Shown piece after piece: positions 27,302-35,663 of a stretch of DNA of 64,000 nt (its first letter is position 1; every line of letters begins with the position of its first letter). Under the pieces are notes generated by a model. That model was given only the letters and a program-made list of their open reading frames with translations, ran no database searches and was not told the DNA's origin. The stretch lies in the NCBI GenBank assembly GCA_903877135.1, contig CAIRCN010000006.1, positions 62,001-126,000 on the forward strand, in the 5' to 3' direction. Made by a program: the position numbers and the translations under genes. The stretch is from an uncultured Opitutia bacterium. GTDB lineage: Bacteria; Verrucomicrobiota; Verrucomicrobiia; Opitutales; Opitutaceae.

Positions 27302-27958
27302 TCAGTGGGTGGACGGGGATTCGGCTTCGGCTGCGCGGTCCGCCGTATCCGACGGATGCAGGGTATGCGGGCCTGGGGCCGGCTTGCGGCCGGGGAAGCG
27401 CGGCGAATGCGGGTTGTGGCAGTTCACACAATCCTTCTTCAGGGCCGGTCCGAGTTTGGTGTTCCAATAGCCGTTGGTGCGGCCATGCGCGCCGGAATCC
27501 CAGTCGCGGTAGGTCGGTCCGTGGCAGCTGCCGCACAGCTGCGTGCTGTTCTCCAGCTTCAGCTCGCGGCCGTCGCGCGGCTGCAGCGTCGTGAGGTTGT
27601 TTTCGTTGTGGCAGTTGAAACAGTTGTTGTTTCGGCCGTGCGAACCGTGCCCCATCACCACATCCGAATGCTCTGGGGGGACGATCAATTTCTGATTCTC
27701 GTCATACCGCAGCGGCGGCGGCTGCTTCTTGTCGTGGCAGCCGTAGCAATCGAAATCGGAGAGGTCCTCCTTGGCGCGGATCAGATCGGCGTAGGATCGC
27801 CGCACCGTGGCGGTGTCGAGGAGCGCCTTGTCCACGAGCGGGATCGCCGCGCGTGGCGGCGGATAGCCCCAGGAGTCGGAGTAGAATGCCGCCGCGAGGC
27901 CGACAAAGACCACCGCTAGCAGGGTGAGAACCAGCGGGGTCCGGTTGTTCGCGTGCAT
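27302..27958 (-). CDS. Membrane-anchored tetraheme cytochrome c (module A)
   Basis: The 218-residue protein has one N-terminal hydrophobic segment (residues about 8-25), probably an uncleaved anchor. Four CxxCH heme motifs follow: CYGCH, CFNCH, CGSCH and CVNCH. Extra His residues between them can act as distal ligands. The C-terminal 35 residues are Pro-rich and lack heme motifs. It is one base from the ferredoxin gene and 36 bases after the monoheme cytochrome gene. It probably relays electrons between the ferredoxin and soluble periplasmic carriers. Confidence 0.9.
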   Translation of the reverse strand: MHANNRTPLVLTLLAVVFVGLAAAFYSDSWGYPPPRAAIPLVDKALLDTATVRRSYADLIRAKEDLSDFDCYGCHDKKQPPPLRYDENQKLIVPPEHSDVVMGHGSHGRNNNCFNCHNENNLTTLQPRDGRELKLENSTQLCGSCHGPTYRDWDSGAHGRTNGYWNTKLGPALKKDCVNCHNPHSPRFPGRKPAPGPHTLHPSDTADRAAEAESPSTH

Positions 27959-27994
27959 CGCGTGACGCTGTGATAAGGGTAGTCCGGCCAGAGC

Positions 27995-28321
27995 TTACTT
28001 TTTGAGGGTGCGGAAATATTTCACCATCGCGGTGATGTCGGCATCCGACATTCCCTCGACAGCCTTCATGCGGACTTTGCCGTTCTTGTCCTTCGTGCCT
28101 TCCTTGAGGGCCTTGAAGGCCTCCTCGTCGGTGAAACTGGCCTGCACTTTGGCGTCGGTATAGTCCTTGATGCTGAGCTTCTTCCCCATCTTGGTGTCGC
28201 CGACGCCTTCCTTGCCGTGGCATTTGGCGCATTGTTCGCCCCAAGTGGCGGCGGCGTCGAACCCGTAGGCGGCGACGGAAAGGCTGGAGAGAGCGGCGAG
28301 CAGGAGGAGGGAGCGCTTCAT
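27995..28321 (-). CDS. Monoheme class I cytochrome c (module A)
   Basis: The start at ATG 28321 gives 108 residues with a cleavable signal peptide (MKRSLLLLAALSSLSVAAYG) and one heme motif, CAKCH. A Met-containing C-terminal helix (VRMKAVEGMSDADITAMV) offers the axial ligand. It is closely similar to the product of 36901-37227, sharing stretches such as TKMGKKL and IKDYTDAKVQA. It is the first gene of module A and is preceded by promoter copy 1. Confidence 0.93.
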   Translation of the reverse strand: MKRSLLLLAALSSLSVAAYGFDAAATWGEQCAKCHGKEGVGDTKMGKKLSIKDYTDAKVQASFTDEEAFKALKEGTKDKNGKVRMKAVEGMSDADITAMVKYFRTLKK

Positions 28322-28364
28322 GGTGGATTTTGGATTAAAGGATGGGGTTGATTTGACGCCGGGA

Positions 28365-28428
28365 AGCATCGCCGATTCTGAGCGAGCTCTCTACCTGCGC
28401 ATTGGCTAAATGTGCGCATATCTTGGCT
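28365..28428 (-). promoter_or_regulatory. Activator-type promoter element, copy 1 (upstream of module A)
   Basis: Read on the minus strand, a 26-base box (28426 down to 28401, CCAAGATATGCG...CCAAT) is followed after 7 bases by TAGAGA (28393-28388), then 17 bases, then GATGCT (28370-28365). The start codon of the monoheme cytochrome lies 43 bases further on. The same arrangement with the same spacings occurs at 36772 and 41696. The poor -35 and the conserved upstream box suggest an activator-dependent promoter. The activator is not known. Confidence 0.5.
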
Positions 28429-28467
28429 TCGGTGGAAAAGCCCGGTCCCAGCTTCAACTTAGCGCGA

Positions 28468-28489
28468 GGGCGCGGCAACGACCGCGCCC
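28468..28489 (-). terminator. GC-rich hairpin after the cytochrome bc operon
   Basis: GGGCGCGG (28468-28475) and CCGCGCCC (28482-28489) form a perfect 8-bp stem with a 6-base loop. It lies 36 bases past the stop of the last bc-operon gene. There is no good T-run on the minus strand, so it is a weak or Rho-assisted terminator at best. It separates that operon from the promoter of module A. Confidence 0.4.
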
Positions 28490-28524
28490 CTTTGCCCGAC
28501 TCGAAAATGGCCGGCGGGCAGTCA

Positions 28525-29904
28525 TTAAAACGCGATCCAAGCCTCGAAGTAGAGCGTGTTGTTGTTGCGGGCGTTGGCACCGGCGCCGTCGTAATTCAAC
28601 CGCGATCCGTCGAAGCGGTTGTAGATCGTGTATTGGACGGAGAATTTGACGTTGCTGCGCGACCAGGCCGAGGGGCCGCCGCTCTTGTTCAACGGGAGGT
28701 AGCTGGCTTGGAGCACAAAGCCATCGCTGGCGGGCGAGCCGGTCGCGCTGCCGCTGTAGAGCGCGGCGTCGCTCGACCCGTTGATCTCGAAATACTGGAC
28801 GGTGGCGCCGTAGGTCTTGTCGTAGAGGTAGCTCAGGGTGAGCTTCAGGTTGCGCAGGCTGTCGGAGGCATTGTCGGTGTTGCCGAGCGCCTCGCTGGCG
28901 GCCCAGTTCTGGCGCTCGTAAATCAGGGTGGCCATCGCCGTGAGATCGTGGGGGCCGCGCGAAAACTGATACTGCGTGTCGAACCCGTAGTCCACGATCC
29001 GGTCATGGCCCGCGCTCGAATCGCGGCCCGGATAAGTGTTGGCCGCCATACCGAAGGTGCCGAACTCCCAGCGCCCGTCGTCCGCCGGTTTGTCGTAGGC
29101 GAAGCGCCAGTAGGGCGCGAGGCCGGTGATCTGTGTCTGGCCCGCGGGATCGAGCCCGAGGGTTTTCTGAAGGTGCACGCCGAGGGTGCGGTAACCGCCG
29201 AGGTCAAAGTAGAATTTGTCGGCCACCATGGCATAAGCGCCGATGCCGCCGACCTGCTGGGAGACGCCGCCGTCGATCAGGGTGCCGGCGGCCGGCCCCG
29301 GAGCCAGCCCGGAACCCGAGAAGGGATAGCCCCACGCCGGCGCGGTGTTCCACGGATCCTGCATCGTTGGGTTGTTGTTCGCGTAGATACCGTAGGTCAC
29401 ATCCTTTTCGCCCACGGTGGCGGTGTCGGCGAAGCGCAACTCGGTGTTGTCCCAGGACCAATCCTTGCCGATGCCGTCATAGGTGGTCTGGCTGAAGATG
29501 CCGAACTTGTTCGCGATGACCGCACCCTCCTTGCCGAAGAGGTTCTCGGCAAACGGTCCGAACAGCCGGCCGGCGTAGAAGAGGCTCACTTGGGTGATGG
29601 CCCAGTTGTTGTTGTCGCCAAAGCCCGGCGCGGCGCCCCCGACCTGGGGTGCCTGAGTGTGGGTGAACGAGGGCATCAACATGACCGCGACCGGCGGGAG
29701 TTGCACCGGGTTGTCGCTGAGCGTGTAGCCACTCAGCTTGAACTGGCGACCAAACGCGTTGAGCAGCGGAAACTCGGTGTGGCAGTCCGTGCACTGCATG
29801 TTCATCTGGCGGGCGAAGCTCGGCAGCGCCCGGACGGTCGATGGGGCCAGCAGGGCCGCTGTCAGCAGCAGAGTGGCGACGGGGTTTTGTGAATAGATCT
29901 TCAT
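28525..29904 (-). CDS. Outer-membrane beta-barrel with N-terminal c-type heme motif (porin-cytochrome fusion)
   Basis: The start at ATG 29904 gives 459 residues. A signal peptide (about 1-26) is followed directly by LPSFARQMNMQCTDCHTEFP, which contains one CxxCH at Cys38-His42. The rest is barrel-like: alternating strands rich in Tyr, Gly, Asn and Trp, ending in FEAWIAF with a terminal Phe. Proteins with this FARQ...CxxCH...FGRQFKLxGY opening are known from several phyla but are poorly studied. A heme at the periplasmic mouth of a barrel would suit electron transfer across the outer membrane. It is the last gene of the bc operon, 31 bases after the hexaheme cytochrome. Confidence 0.85.
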   Translation of the reverse strand: MKIYSQNPVATLLLTAALLAPSTVRALPSFARQMNMQCTDCHTEFPLLNAFGRQFKLSGYTLSDNPVQLPPVAVMLMPSFTHTQAPQVGGAAPGFGDNNNWAITQVSLFYAGRLFGPFAENLFGKEGAVIANKFGIFSQTTYDGIGKDWSWDNTELRFADTATVGEKDVTYGIYANNNPTMQDPWNTAPAWGYPFSGSGLAPGPAAGTLIDGGVSQQVGGIGAYAMVADKFYFDLGGYRTLGVHLQKTLGLDPAGQTQITGLAPYWRFAYDKPADDGRWEFGTFGMAANTYPGRDSSAGHDRIVDYGFDTQYQFSRGPHDLTAMATLIYERQNWAASEALGNTDNASDSLRNLKLTLSYLYDKTYGATVQYFEINGSSDAALYSGSATGSPASDGFVLQASYLPLNKSGGPSAWSRSNVKFSVQYTIYNRFDGSRLNYDGAGANARNNNTLYFEAWIAF

Positions 29905-29935
29905 GGTGATAGAGGTGATTTTGGAGTAAGTAGGC

Positions 29936-31324
29936 TTAGAATCCGGCGTCCTCGCCCTTGGGCTTGAGGGTGAAGAGATAGGCGACAAGGTCGTCGATCT
30001 CGGCATCCTTGATGGTGTTGCCCCAGGCGGGCATGTAGAGCGGCGGAGCCGGGTGGTGCGGATCGAGCGCGACGATCTCGCGCTGGCCATTGACGATGAG
30101 TTTTTTCAGCTCGGGCTTGGTGTAGCCGTCGGCGACGTAGGTCAGGGCGGGCACCTGCTGGGCGGTCTTGGCGTTGGGATTGGGCACGCCGCCCTTGCCC
30201 TCTGGACCGTGGCAGCCGGCGCAGCCATATTTGCGGAAAACTTCTCGGCCGCGGACCGTCGGCTCCATCAACGCGGGAATGCTCAGGGAGACTTTCTGGT
30301 CGCGCAGGTGAACCAAAAACTCTGTCAGCGCACGCGCCTCGGCCTCGGTAAAGCCGAACCGCGGCATCACCGAACCGGGGCTGACCGACTGCGGGTCGCG
30401 GAAATGCTGCATCATCCACTCGGGCTTGCGCCGCAGACCGACATCGTCGAGCGCGGGCCCGATTTTGCCGCCCTGGCCGGCGACAGTGTGGCAGCCGATG
30501 CAGCCCTTCAACTGGAAGAGCCGTCGGCCTTCGCTGACGCTGGGCAGCACCTTCATCGAGCCGTAGAAACCGGGTAGGTTGGCGCCGGTCTGGCTCAGCA
30601 TGTAGAGGACAATCGCTTCGAGGTCGGGCTCTGCGAATTTCTGCGGCGGCATGCCGGAGCCGGGCGTGACCGTGGCGGGCGAGAGAAAATGCTGCTTCAG
30701 CCACTCGGGTGCGCGGCGGGCGCCGACGCGGTCAAGTTCTGGGCCGAGGTTGCCGCCGACGCCGCCGAGCTTATGGCAGCCGCGGCAGCCCACGGTCTCG
30801 AACAACTGGTTACCGCGCGCCAGCTCCGGCGCCGCCGGGTTGTCTGCGGCCTCGTGACACTGGCCGCAGGAGGCCTGGAGGTACTTGGTCGGCAGCATCG
30901 GCTCGTTCCAGAAGGGGACGTTGCCATGCGCGTCGGCGACGGTGGTGGCGCGGCCCTGGCCGCGGTGGCAGACGGTGCAGCCGAACTTGTCGAACGGGTG
31001 CTGGTCGTGCAGCGGATGGTAGGCGAGCGGCTGCGCGAAGTTGCCGTAGCTCGGGTCCTCGACCGCAAGGTGGCACGTCGTGCAGCGGTCCACGCGGTTG
31101 AGCTCGGGCAGGAGAATCTGGCGGATCTGCAGCGGGGTGTTCTGGGCGAGGAGCCGCTGATCGGGCGTGACCGCCCGGCGGATTTCCTCCTGGAGGAACT
31201 TTCGCTGGTATACCTTCCACGGGCGGTTCTCGTCGCGGTAGTAGCCGACGATGACGAGCACGCCGACCACCAGGCCGAGCAGGGTGAACCAGCCGTAGAA
31301 TTTGCGGAGCGAAAAGTCGTTCAT
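29936..31324 (-). CDS. Hexaheme cytochrome c of the bc-type complex
   Basis: This 462-residue protein is anchored by an N-terminal helix (residues about 9-29). Six heme motifs follow in order: CTTCH, CTVCH, CGQCH, CRGCH, CIGCH and CAGCH. The first three lie in a compact multiheme domain. The last three begin successive class I cytochrome c domains with Met-containing ends (SGMPPQKF, SVMPRFGF, LYMPAWGN). It follows the cytochrome b gene by one base, so it most likely replaces cytochrome c1 or f as the electron acceptor of the Rieske protein. Confidence 0.93.
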   Translation of the reverse strand: MNDFSLRKFYGWFTLLGLVVGVLVIVGYYRDENRPWKVYQRKFLQEEIRRAVTPDQRLLAQNTPLQIRQILLPELNRVDRCTTCHLAVEDPSYGNFAQPLAYHPLHDQHPFDKFGCTVCHRGQGRATTVADAHGNVPFWNEPMLPTKYLQASCGQCHEAADNPAAPELARGNQLFETVGCRGCHKLGGVGGNLGPELDRVGARRAPEWLKQHFLSPATVTPGSGMPPQKFAEPDLEAIVLYMLSQTGANLPGFYGSMKVLPSVSEGRRLFQLKGCIGCHTVAGQGGKIGPALDDVGLRRKPEWMMQHFRDPQSVSPGSVMPRFGFTEAEARALTEFLVHLRDQKVSLSIPALMEPTVRGREVFRKYGCAGCHGPEGKGGVPNPNAKTAQQVPALTYVADGYTKPELKKLIVNGQREIVALDPHHPAPPLYMPAWGNTIKDAEIDDLVAYLFTLKPKGEDAGF

Positions 31325-31325
31325 C

Positions 31326-32615
31326 TCAGTGGCCCTCCGTTATCGCCGGGGGCGGGCCCCACGGCTCGACCCAGCCCCAGTTCGGGCCACGGAACATCGT
31401 GCCGATGATCGTCAGCACGATGGCGACGATGAGGCACACGGTGAAAATGGTGTTGGCGACGGTGCGCTCGCGGGCGAACCAGCGCCCGACGCCCGCGCGG
31501 CCGCGGTCGATGTAGGGCAGCACGCCCAGCATGGTCACCAGCAGCGCCGGCACCACCACGCCGCCCCAGAACGCCGAGTAGCTGACGAGCTCCTGCAGTC
31601 CGAGGAAATACCACGGCGCCTTCGCCGGATTCGGCGGATGGATCGGGTTGGCGAACTCCTCCAGCGGCGCGTTCCAGAAAATTGCCAGGAACAGCACCAC
31701 CGCGATCACGAGCAAAAACAGCAGCAGTTCGCGGAACACCAGGTGCGGCCACGAAAACACTTCGTCGTCGGGATTCTTGCCGACCTGCGGCGTCGTGCCG
31801 CGCGCCAGCTCCATCAGGCCGTAGCTCTTGTTGGTCGGCAGCTGCGCCAGCGGAATCGACTCGACGCTGGTGTCATCGGCCTCGCCCGGCCGCGAGAGGC
31901 CGCCGTCCTTGCGCACGCGGAAGAGGTGGACTGAGATCATCAGGCCGGCGATCGCCGGCAGCACGATCACGTGGAGCGCGTAGAAGCGCGTCAGCGCGTC
32001 CTGCCCGACGACGTTGCCGCCGAGGAGGAGGTATTTGAGCTTGGGGCCGACGATCGGCGCATAGCCGGCGATGTTGGTGCCGACCGTGATCGCCCAGAAC
32101 GCGAGCTGGTCCCACGGCAACAGGTAACCGGTGAAGCTCAGCCCCAGCGTGATGAGAAACAGGCCAACGCCGATCACCCAGTTGAACTCACGGGGCCGCT
32201 TGTAGGCGCCGGTGTAAAACACGCGGCACATGTGCAGCATCACGAAGAGCACCATGAGGTGCGCTGCCCAGCGGTGCATGTTGCGCACCACCAGCCCGGC
32301 GGACACGACGAACTGCAGGTCCTTCATCACGTCGTAGGCCTGCGCCGTGCTCGGCACGTAGTAAAACATCAGCAGCACGCCCGTGCCGCACAGGATGAAA
32401 AACAGGTAGAGCGAGATCAGGCCCAAGCCCAGCGTGTAGGAGGCGCGCAACGCGTGCCGGCTGACCTTCGCCGGCTGCACGTGCAGCAGGAAACTGGAGA
32501 CCATCGCCTGCGAGCGCTCGAGGTTGCTCTGCGGCAGGCCGACCCTGAAAACCGAGCGGCCGACGCGCGTCTGCGCCAGCCAGAGCCAGAGGCGTTTGGG
32601 CAGGGGAGCGTTCAT
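31326..32615 (-). CDS. Cytochrome b (b6 plus subunit IV fused) of a menaquinol-type bc complex
   Basis: The 429-residue protein starts at ATG 32615, which overlaps the Rieske stop (ATGA). It has about eight helices. Heme-ligand His pairs are in [15 protein letters not shown] (13 residues between) and in the helix ending HLFRV, reached from ALHVIV (14 residues between). The 14-residue spacing is the b6-type pattern. The C-terminal part includes [15 protein letters not shown], the Qo-site region where many bc1 complexes have PEWY; the Glu is missing here, as in several low-potential quinol systems. It oxidises quinol and feeds the Rieske centre. Confidence 0.94.
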   Translation of the reverse strand: MNAPLPKRLWLWLAQTRVGRSVFRVGLPQSNLERSQAMVSSFLLHVQPAKVSRHALRASYTLGLGLISLYLFFILCGTGVLLMFYYVPSTAQAYDVMKDLQFVVSAGLVVRNMHRWAAHLMVLFVMLHMCRVFYTGAYKRPREFNWVIGVGLFLITLGLSFTGYLLPWDQLAFWAITVGTNIAGYAPIVGPKLKYLLLGGNVVGQDALTRFYALHVIVLPAIAGLMISVHLFRVRKDGGLSRPGEADDTSVESIPLAQLPTNKSYGLMELARGTTPQVGKNPDDEVFSWPHLVFRELLLFLLVIAVVLFLAIFWNAPLEEFANPIHPPNPAKAPWYFLGLQELVSYSAFWGGVVVPALLVTMLGVLPYIDRGRAGVGRWFARERTVANTIFTVCLIVAIVLTIIGTMFRGPNWGWVEPWGPPPAITEGH

Positions 32616-33085
32616 ATGACGAGATATTTGTCCGCGCTGACGTTCTGCCCCTTGTCCACCAAGAGCCGGTTGTCCTTGCTCAGTGCCACCAGATACCAGG
32701 TCAACGCCCGCGGCGCCGGGCCGCTTTCCACGCCGCCCTCGTCGTTGAACACGCTGCCGTGGCACGGGCAGTGGTAGCCCTTGCCGGCGCGGTTGACCGT
32801 GCAGCCCAGGTGGGTGCACACCGCCGAGAGGCAGCGGAAGGTATTGCCCTTGCGCACGAGGTAAACGCGTTCGTCCTCGAGAAACGTGATGGAGCCGTCG
32901 GGATAGTCGTCGGGCTTGCCCGCCTTGAAGCGCTGGCCTGGCTCGAAGAGCACGTTGGGCACGAGGAAGCGGACCGCGGCGGCCACGGTCGCCGTGGCGG
33001 CAAACGAGCCTGCGACCCAGCCCAGCGTGAGCTGGAAGAATCCGCGGCGGGTTACCCCATTGGGGTCAGAGGGAGGTAGGTTCAT
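32612..33085 (-). CDS. Rieske iron-sulfur protein
   Basis: The 157-residue protein has a Tat-type N-terminus ([16 protein letters not shown]) serving as signal anchor. The Rieske fold has both cluster-binding boxes, CTHLGC and CPCHGS, and the usual [10 protein letters not shown] turn. The bridging disulfide Cys residues are present. It is one base from the FAD/Fe-S oxidoreductase gene and overlaps cytochrome b. It is the high-potential acceptor in the bc complex encoded here. Confidence 0.95.
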   Translation of the reverse strand: MNLPPSDPNGVTRRGFFQLTLGWVAGSFAATATVAAAVRFLVPNVLFEPGQRFKAGKPDDYPDGSITFLEDERVYLVRKGNTFRCLSAVCTHLGCTVNRAGKGYHCPCHGSVFNDEGGVESGPAPRALTWYLVALSKDNRLLVDKGQNVSADKYLVI

Positions 33086-33086
33086 G

Positions 33087-35009
33087 TCAGGCGGGAATAA
33101 GTTCGATGCGTTCCATGGTGATCGCCCCGGTGGGGCAGCGGACGGCGCACAGACCACAGCGGATGCAGCGGGTCTCGTCCTTGATGATGGCGCCCTGCTC
33201 GCCGGGCGCCGGAACATGGCCGTAGCGCGCCAGGTAGGCCGCCTGCAGTTTCTCGTCGCCGCGCAACCGCGCCACGTCCACGAGTCGCAGGCAATATTCT
33301 GGGCAGACGTCGGCGCAGCCGCCGCAGAGGATGCACTCGTCGCCGTTGAACACGGGGCCGACGTGGCATTTTAGGCAGCGGTCGGCTTGCATCCGCGCGG
33401 CAGGTTCCGGGTAATTTTTTTCCACTTCTGCAATCCCGATGCGCCGGTCCAGCGGCAACGTCGGCGGTGCCGCGCGGACCAGTTTCTCGTAATCGGGCTT
33501 CATCCGGTAGCGCGATGTTTCGTAAATCGTCACCCGCGCTTGCTGTGGCTCGGCGGGCACACGCCCGGTGAGAAACTTGGCGATCGAGCGTGCCGCGCGT
33601 TTGCCCTCGGCCACGGCGGTGATGATGATGCGCGGCCCGAAGGCCGCGTCGCCGCCGGCAAACACGTCGGGGCGCGAGGTCGCCAGCGTCACCGGGTCGG
33701 CTTGCAGCGTGCCGCGCGGCGTGGTCTTCAGGTTGTCTTCGGGGCGGATCCACGTGAGGTCCGGCGCCTGCCCGATGGCGAGCACCACGGTGTCGGCGTC
33801 CACGACTTCCTCGCTGCCCTCGACGAAGTGGGGGTTGAACCGGCGGTTTTCGTCGAAGACGCGGTCGGCCTTGATCAGCTCGATGCCGGTGACCTTGCCG
33901 TCGCGGCCGAGAATGCGTTTCGGGCCGTAGCGCGTGTGGAGGTGGATGCCCTCCTTCTCGGCCTCCTCGATCTCTTCGCGCGCGGCGGGAATCTCGTCGA
34001 GGCTTTCAAGGCAATACATGTGGACCTCGGGCACGCCCTTGCGGATCGCCTCGCGGGCCACGTCGAGCGCGAGCCGCACCTCGTCGGGAGCCTCGGCGTC
34101 CTTCGCGGTCAGCTCCTCGAGCACCGCGGCGGCGTGGTGCAGCGCCGTGCGCAGTTCAGTCTCGTTCATCCCGGCAAATTTCTCCGTCTGACGCACGACC
34201 GAGCGGGCGACGTCGAACGCGACGTTGCCGCCGCCGATGACCACGACCTTGCGGCCGAGCGTCACCTTGTAGCCGAGGTTGATGTTGAGCAGAAAATCGA
34301 TCGCGCGCAGTACGCCGTCGTTTTGCACACCCTCGATCGCCATCTCGCGGCTCTTGTGCGCGCCGATGCCGAGGAACACCGCCTCATAGCCCTGCGCCTT
34401 GAGATCGGCGAATGCGAAATCTTTGCCGAGCCGGGCGTTCAGCCGGATCTCGACGCCGAGCGACTCGATGGCGGCGATCTCCGCCCGGATGATTTCGCGC
34501 GGCAACCTGTATTCGGGAACGCCCAACACGAGCATGCCGCCTGAAAGATTTTGTGCCTCGAACACCGTCGGAGCGAAACCCATCAGCGCCAGCTCATGCG
34601 CGCAGGACAGACCGGCCGGGCCGCCACCGACGACCGCGACCTTGCGCCCGGCACCGGGCCGCTCGCGGCGTGCATCGTGCAATTCCGGATAGACCCGCCC
34701 AAGGTCGAACGCGTCCGACTCGACGCCGTAGCGTTCGCAGACAAACCGTTTCAGCGCCCGGATCGACACGGCGCCATCGAGCGCCCCGCGCCGGCATTTC
34801 GCCTCGCAGGGCGCGGCGCATACTCGTCCGCAGATCGACGCGAACGGATTGGGCGTGCGCGCGATGATATAGGCCTCCTCGTAACGACCCTCTGCGATAG
34901 CCTGCACATAGGCGCCGGAATCCGTGCGCACCGGGCAGCCCTCACGGCACAGCACCTGCCGGGCAAAATAGCCGGCATCGGGCAACTCGACGGAGTAGGT
35001 GGTCGGCAT
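33087..35009 (-). CDS. GltD-like FAD/NAD(P) oxidoreductase with N- and C-terminal Fe-S domains
   Basis: The start at ATG 35009 gives 640 residues. The N-terminal Fe-S domain has the GltD/dihydropyrimidine-dehydrogenase cysteine pattern (CREGCP, CGRVCAAPCEAKC). FAD motif VVGGGPAGLSCAHEL lies near residue 130 and NAD(P) motif VIGGGNVAFDVARS near 260. The C-terminal 80 residues add CILCGGCADVCPEYC and CIRCGLCAVRCPTG, two 4Fe-4S clusters. No signal peptide is present, so it is cytoplasmic. Its place inside a Rieske/cytochrome b operon is unusual. Similar NAD(P)-oxidoreductase subunits accompany Rieske/b complexes in the anammox bacterium Kuenenia. A link between NAD(P)H, quinone and cytochromes is inferred. 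Confidence 0.9.
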   Translation of the reverse strand: MPTTYSVELPDAGYFARQVLCREGCPVRTDSGAYVQAIAEGRYEEAYIIARTPNPFASICGRVCAAPCEAKCRRGALDGAVSIRALKRFVCERYGVESDAFDLGRVYPELHDARRERPGAGRKVAVVGGGPAGLSCAHELALMGFAPTVFEAQNLSGGMLVLGVPEYRLPREIIRAEIAAIESLGVEIRLNARLGKDFAFADLKAQGYEAVFLGIGAHKSREMAIEGVQNDGVLRAIDFLLNINLGYKVTLGRKVVVIGGGNVAFDVARSVVRQTEKFAGMNETELRTALHHAAAVLEELTAKDAEAPDEVRLALDVAREAIRKGVPEVHMYCLESLDEIPAAREEIEEAEKEGIHLHTRYGPKRILGRDGKVTGIELIKADRVFDENRRFNPHFVEGSEEVVDADTVVLAIGQAPDLTWIRPEDNLKTTPRGTLQADPVTLATSRPDVFAGGDAAFGPRIIITAVAEGKRAARSIAKFLTGRVPAEPQQARVTIYETSRYRMKPDYEKLVRAAPPTLPLDRRIGIAEVEKNYPEPAARMQADRCLKCHVGPVFNGDECILCGGCADVCPEYCLRLVDVARLRGDEKLQAAYLARYGHVPAPGEQGAIIKDETRCIRCGLCAVRCPTGAITMERIELIPA

Positions 35010-35038
35010 GGCAGTTGACGCCAACGCAAGCGCGCCGG

Positions 35039-35512
35039 TCACTTCTGCGGGTAGGCGGCGAGAATTTCCTTAATCTTGGCGTCGGTCTCGGCTTGTTCCT
35101 CGGGCGTCGCCTGGGCGAGTTTCGCGTCGAACAGCGCCTTCTTGCGCACCATGGAGTCGTAGGCGAGGAACTGGTAGATTTTTTTCGCGTTGGCGTCGCT
35201 GATCTTGGCGCCGGGTTTGTGCATCATACGCTTCACGTAGCGGGACCACTCGCCGGGCAGCGCGAAGTCGGAACTGATGGGGCGGGCAAGCGTGTGGCAC
35301 AGCACGCAGCGCTCGCGGAACACCTCGTAATTTTTCTGCAGGCCCGCCGGATAGGCGGAGACATCGATCTTCGTCGGACCCTTGTCGAACTCGGCGATCT
35401 TGGCCTTGGTGGCGGCGTCTATTTCTTCGGCGGCGCGAACCGCGGTGGTGCCGAGCAGGGCGAGCCCGGCCACGGCCAGAAACAGGGAGGAAAGAAGCGA
35501 GATCGATTTCAT
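35039..35512 (-). CDS. Periplasmic monoheme cytochrome c, first gene of the bc operon
   Basis: The 157-residue protein has a signal peptide ending near TTAVRAAEE. It has a single heme motif CVLCH, followed by GEWSRYVKRMMHKPG with candidate axial Met residues. The remainder is a helical, Lys- and Ala-rich tail (about 110-157). The region around the heme resembles small diheme-elbow-type cytochromes, but only one site is present. It opens the operon 29 bases before the oxidoreductase gene. No copy of the shared promoter box is visible upstream, so this operon may be controlled differently. Confidence 0.87.
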   Translation of the reverse strand: MKSISLLSSLFLAVAGLALLGTTAVRAAEEIDAATKAKIAEFDKGPTKIDVSAYPAGLQKNYEVFRERCVLCHTLARPISSDFALPGEWSRYVKRMMHKPGAKISDANAKKIYQFLAYDSMVRKKALFDAKLAQATPEEQAETDAKIKEILAAYPQK

Positions 35513-35663
35513 GGGTCAGGTGAGTTTGAGCAAATGTCCGACTGCGGCGCGGTATGCGCTATGTTCGCCCGTAGAATACCAGAACGCCGGGGCGGCGGCT
35601 ACTTGCCGCTTGGTGTTCTCTGCTTGCCGTTTGGCCTGACCACCTCTGTGGCTCGAGGGTGGC

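Noticed and set aside
33087-35009. CLKCH in the GltD-like oxidoreductase as a heme motif
   Set aside because: The protein has no export signal and the Cys residues belong to a ferredoxin-like region, so heme attachment is unlikely.
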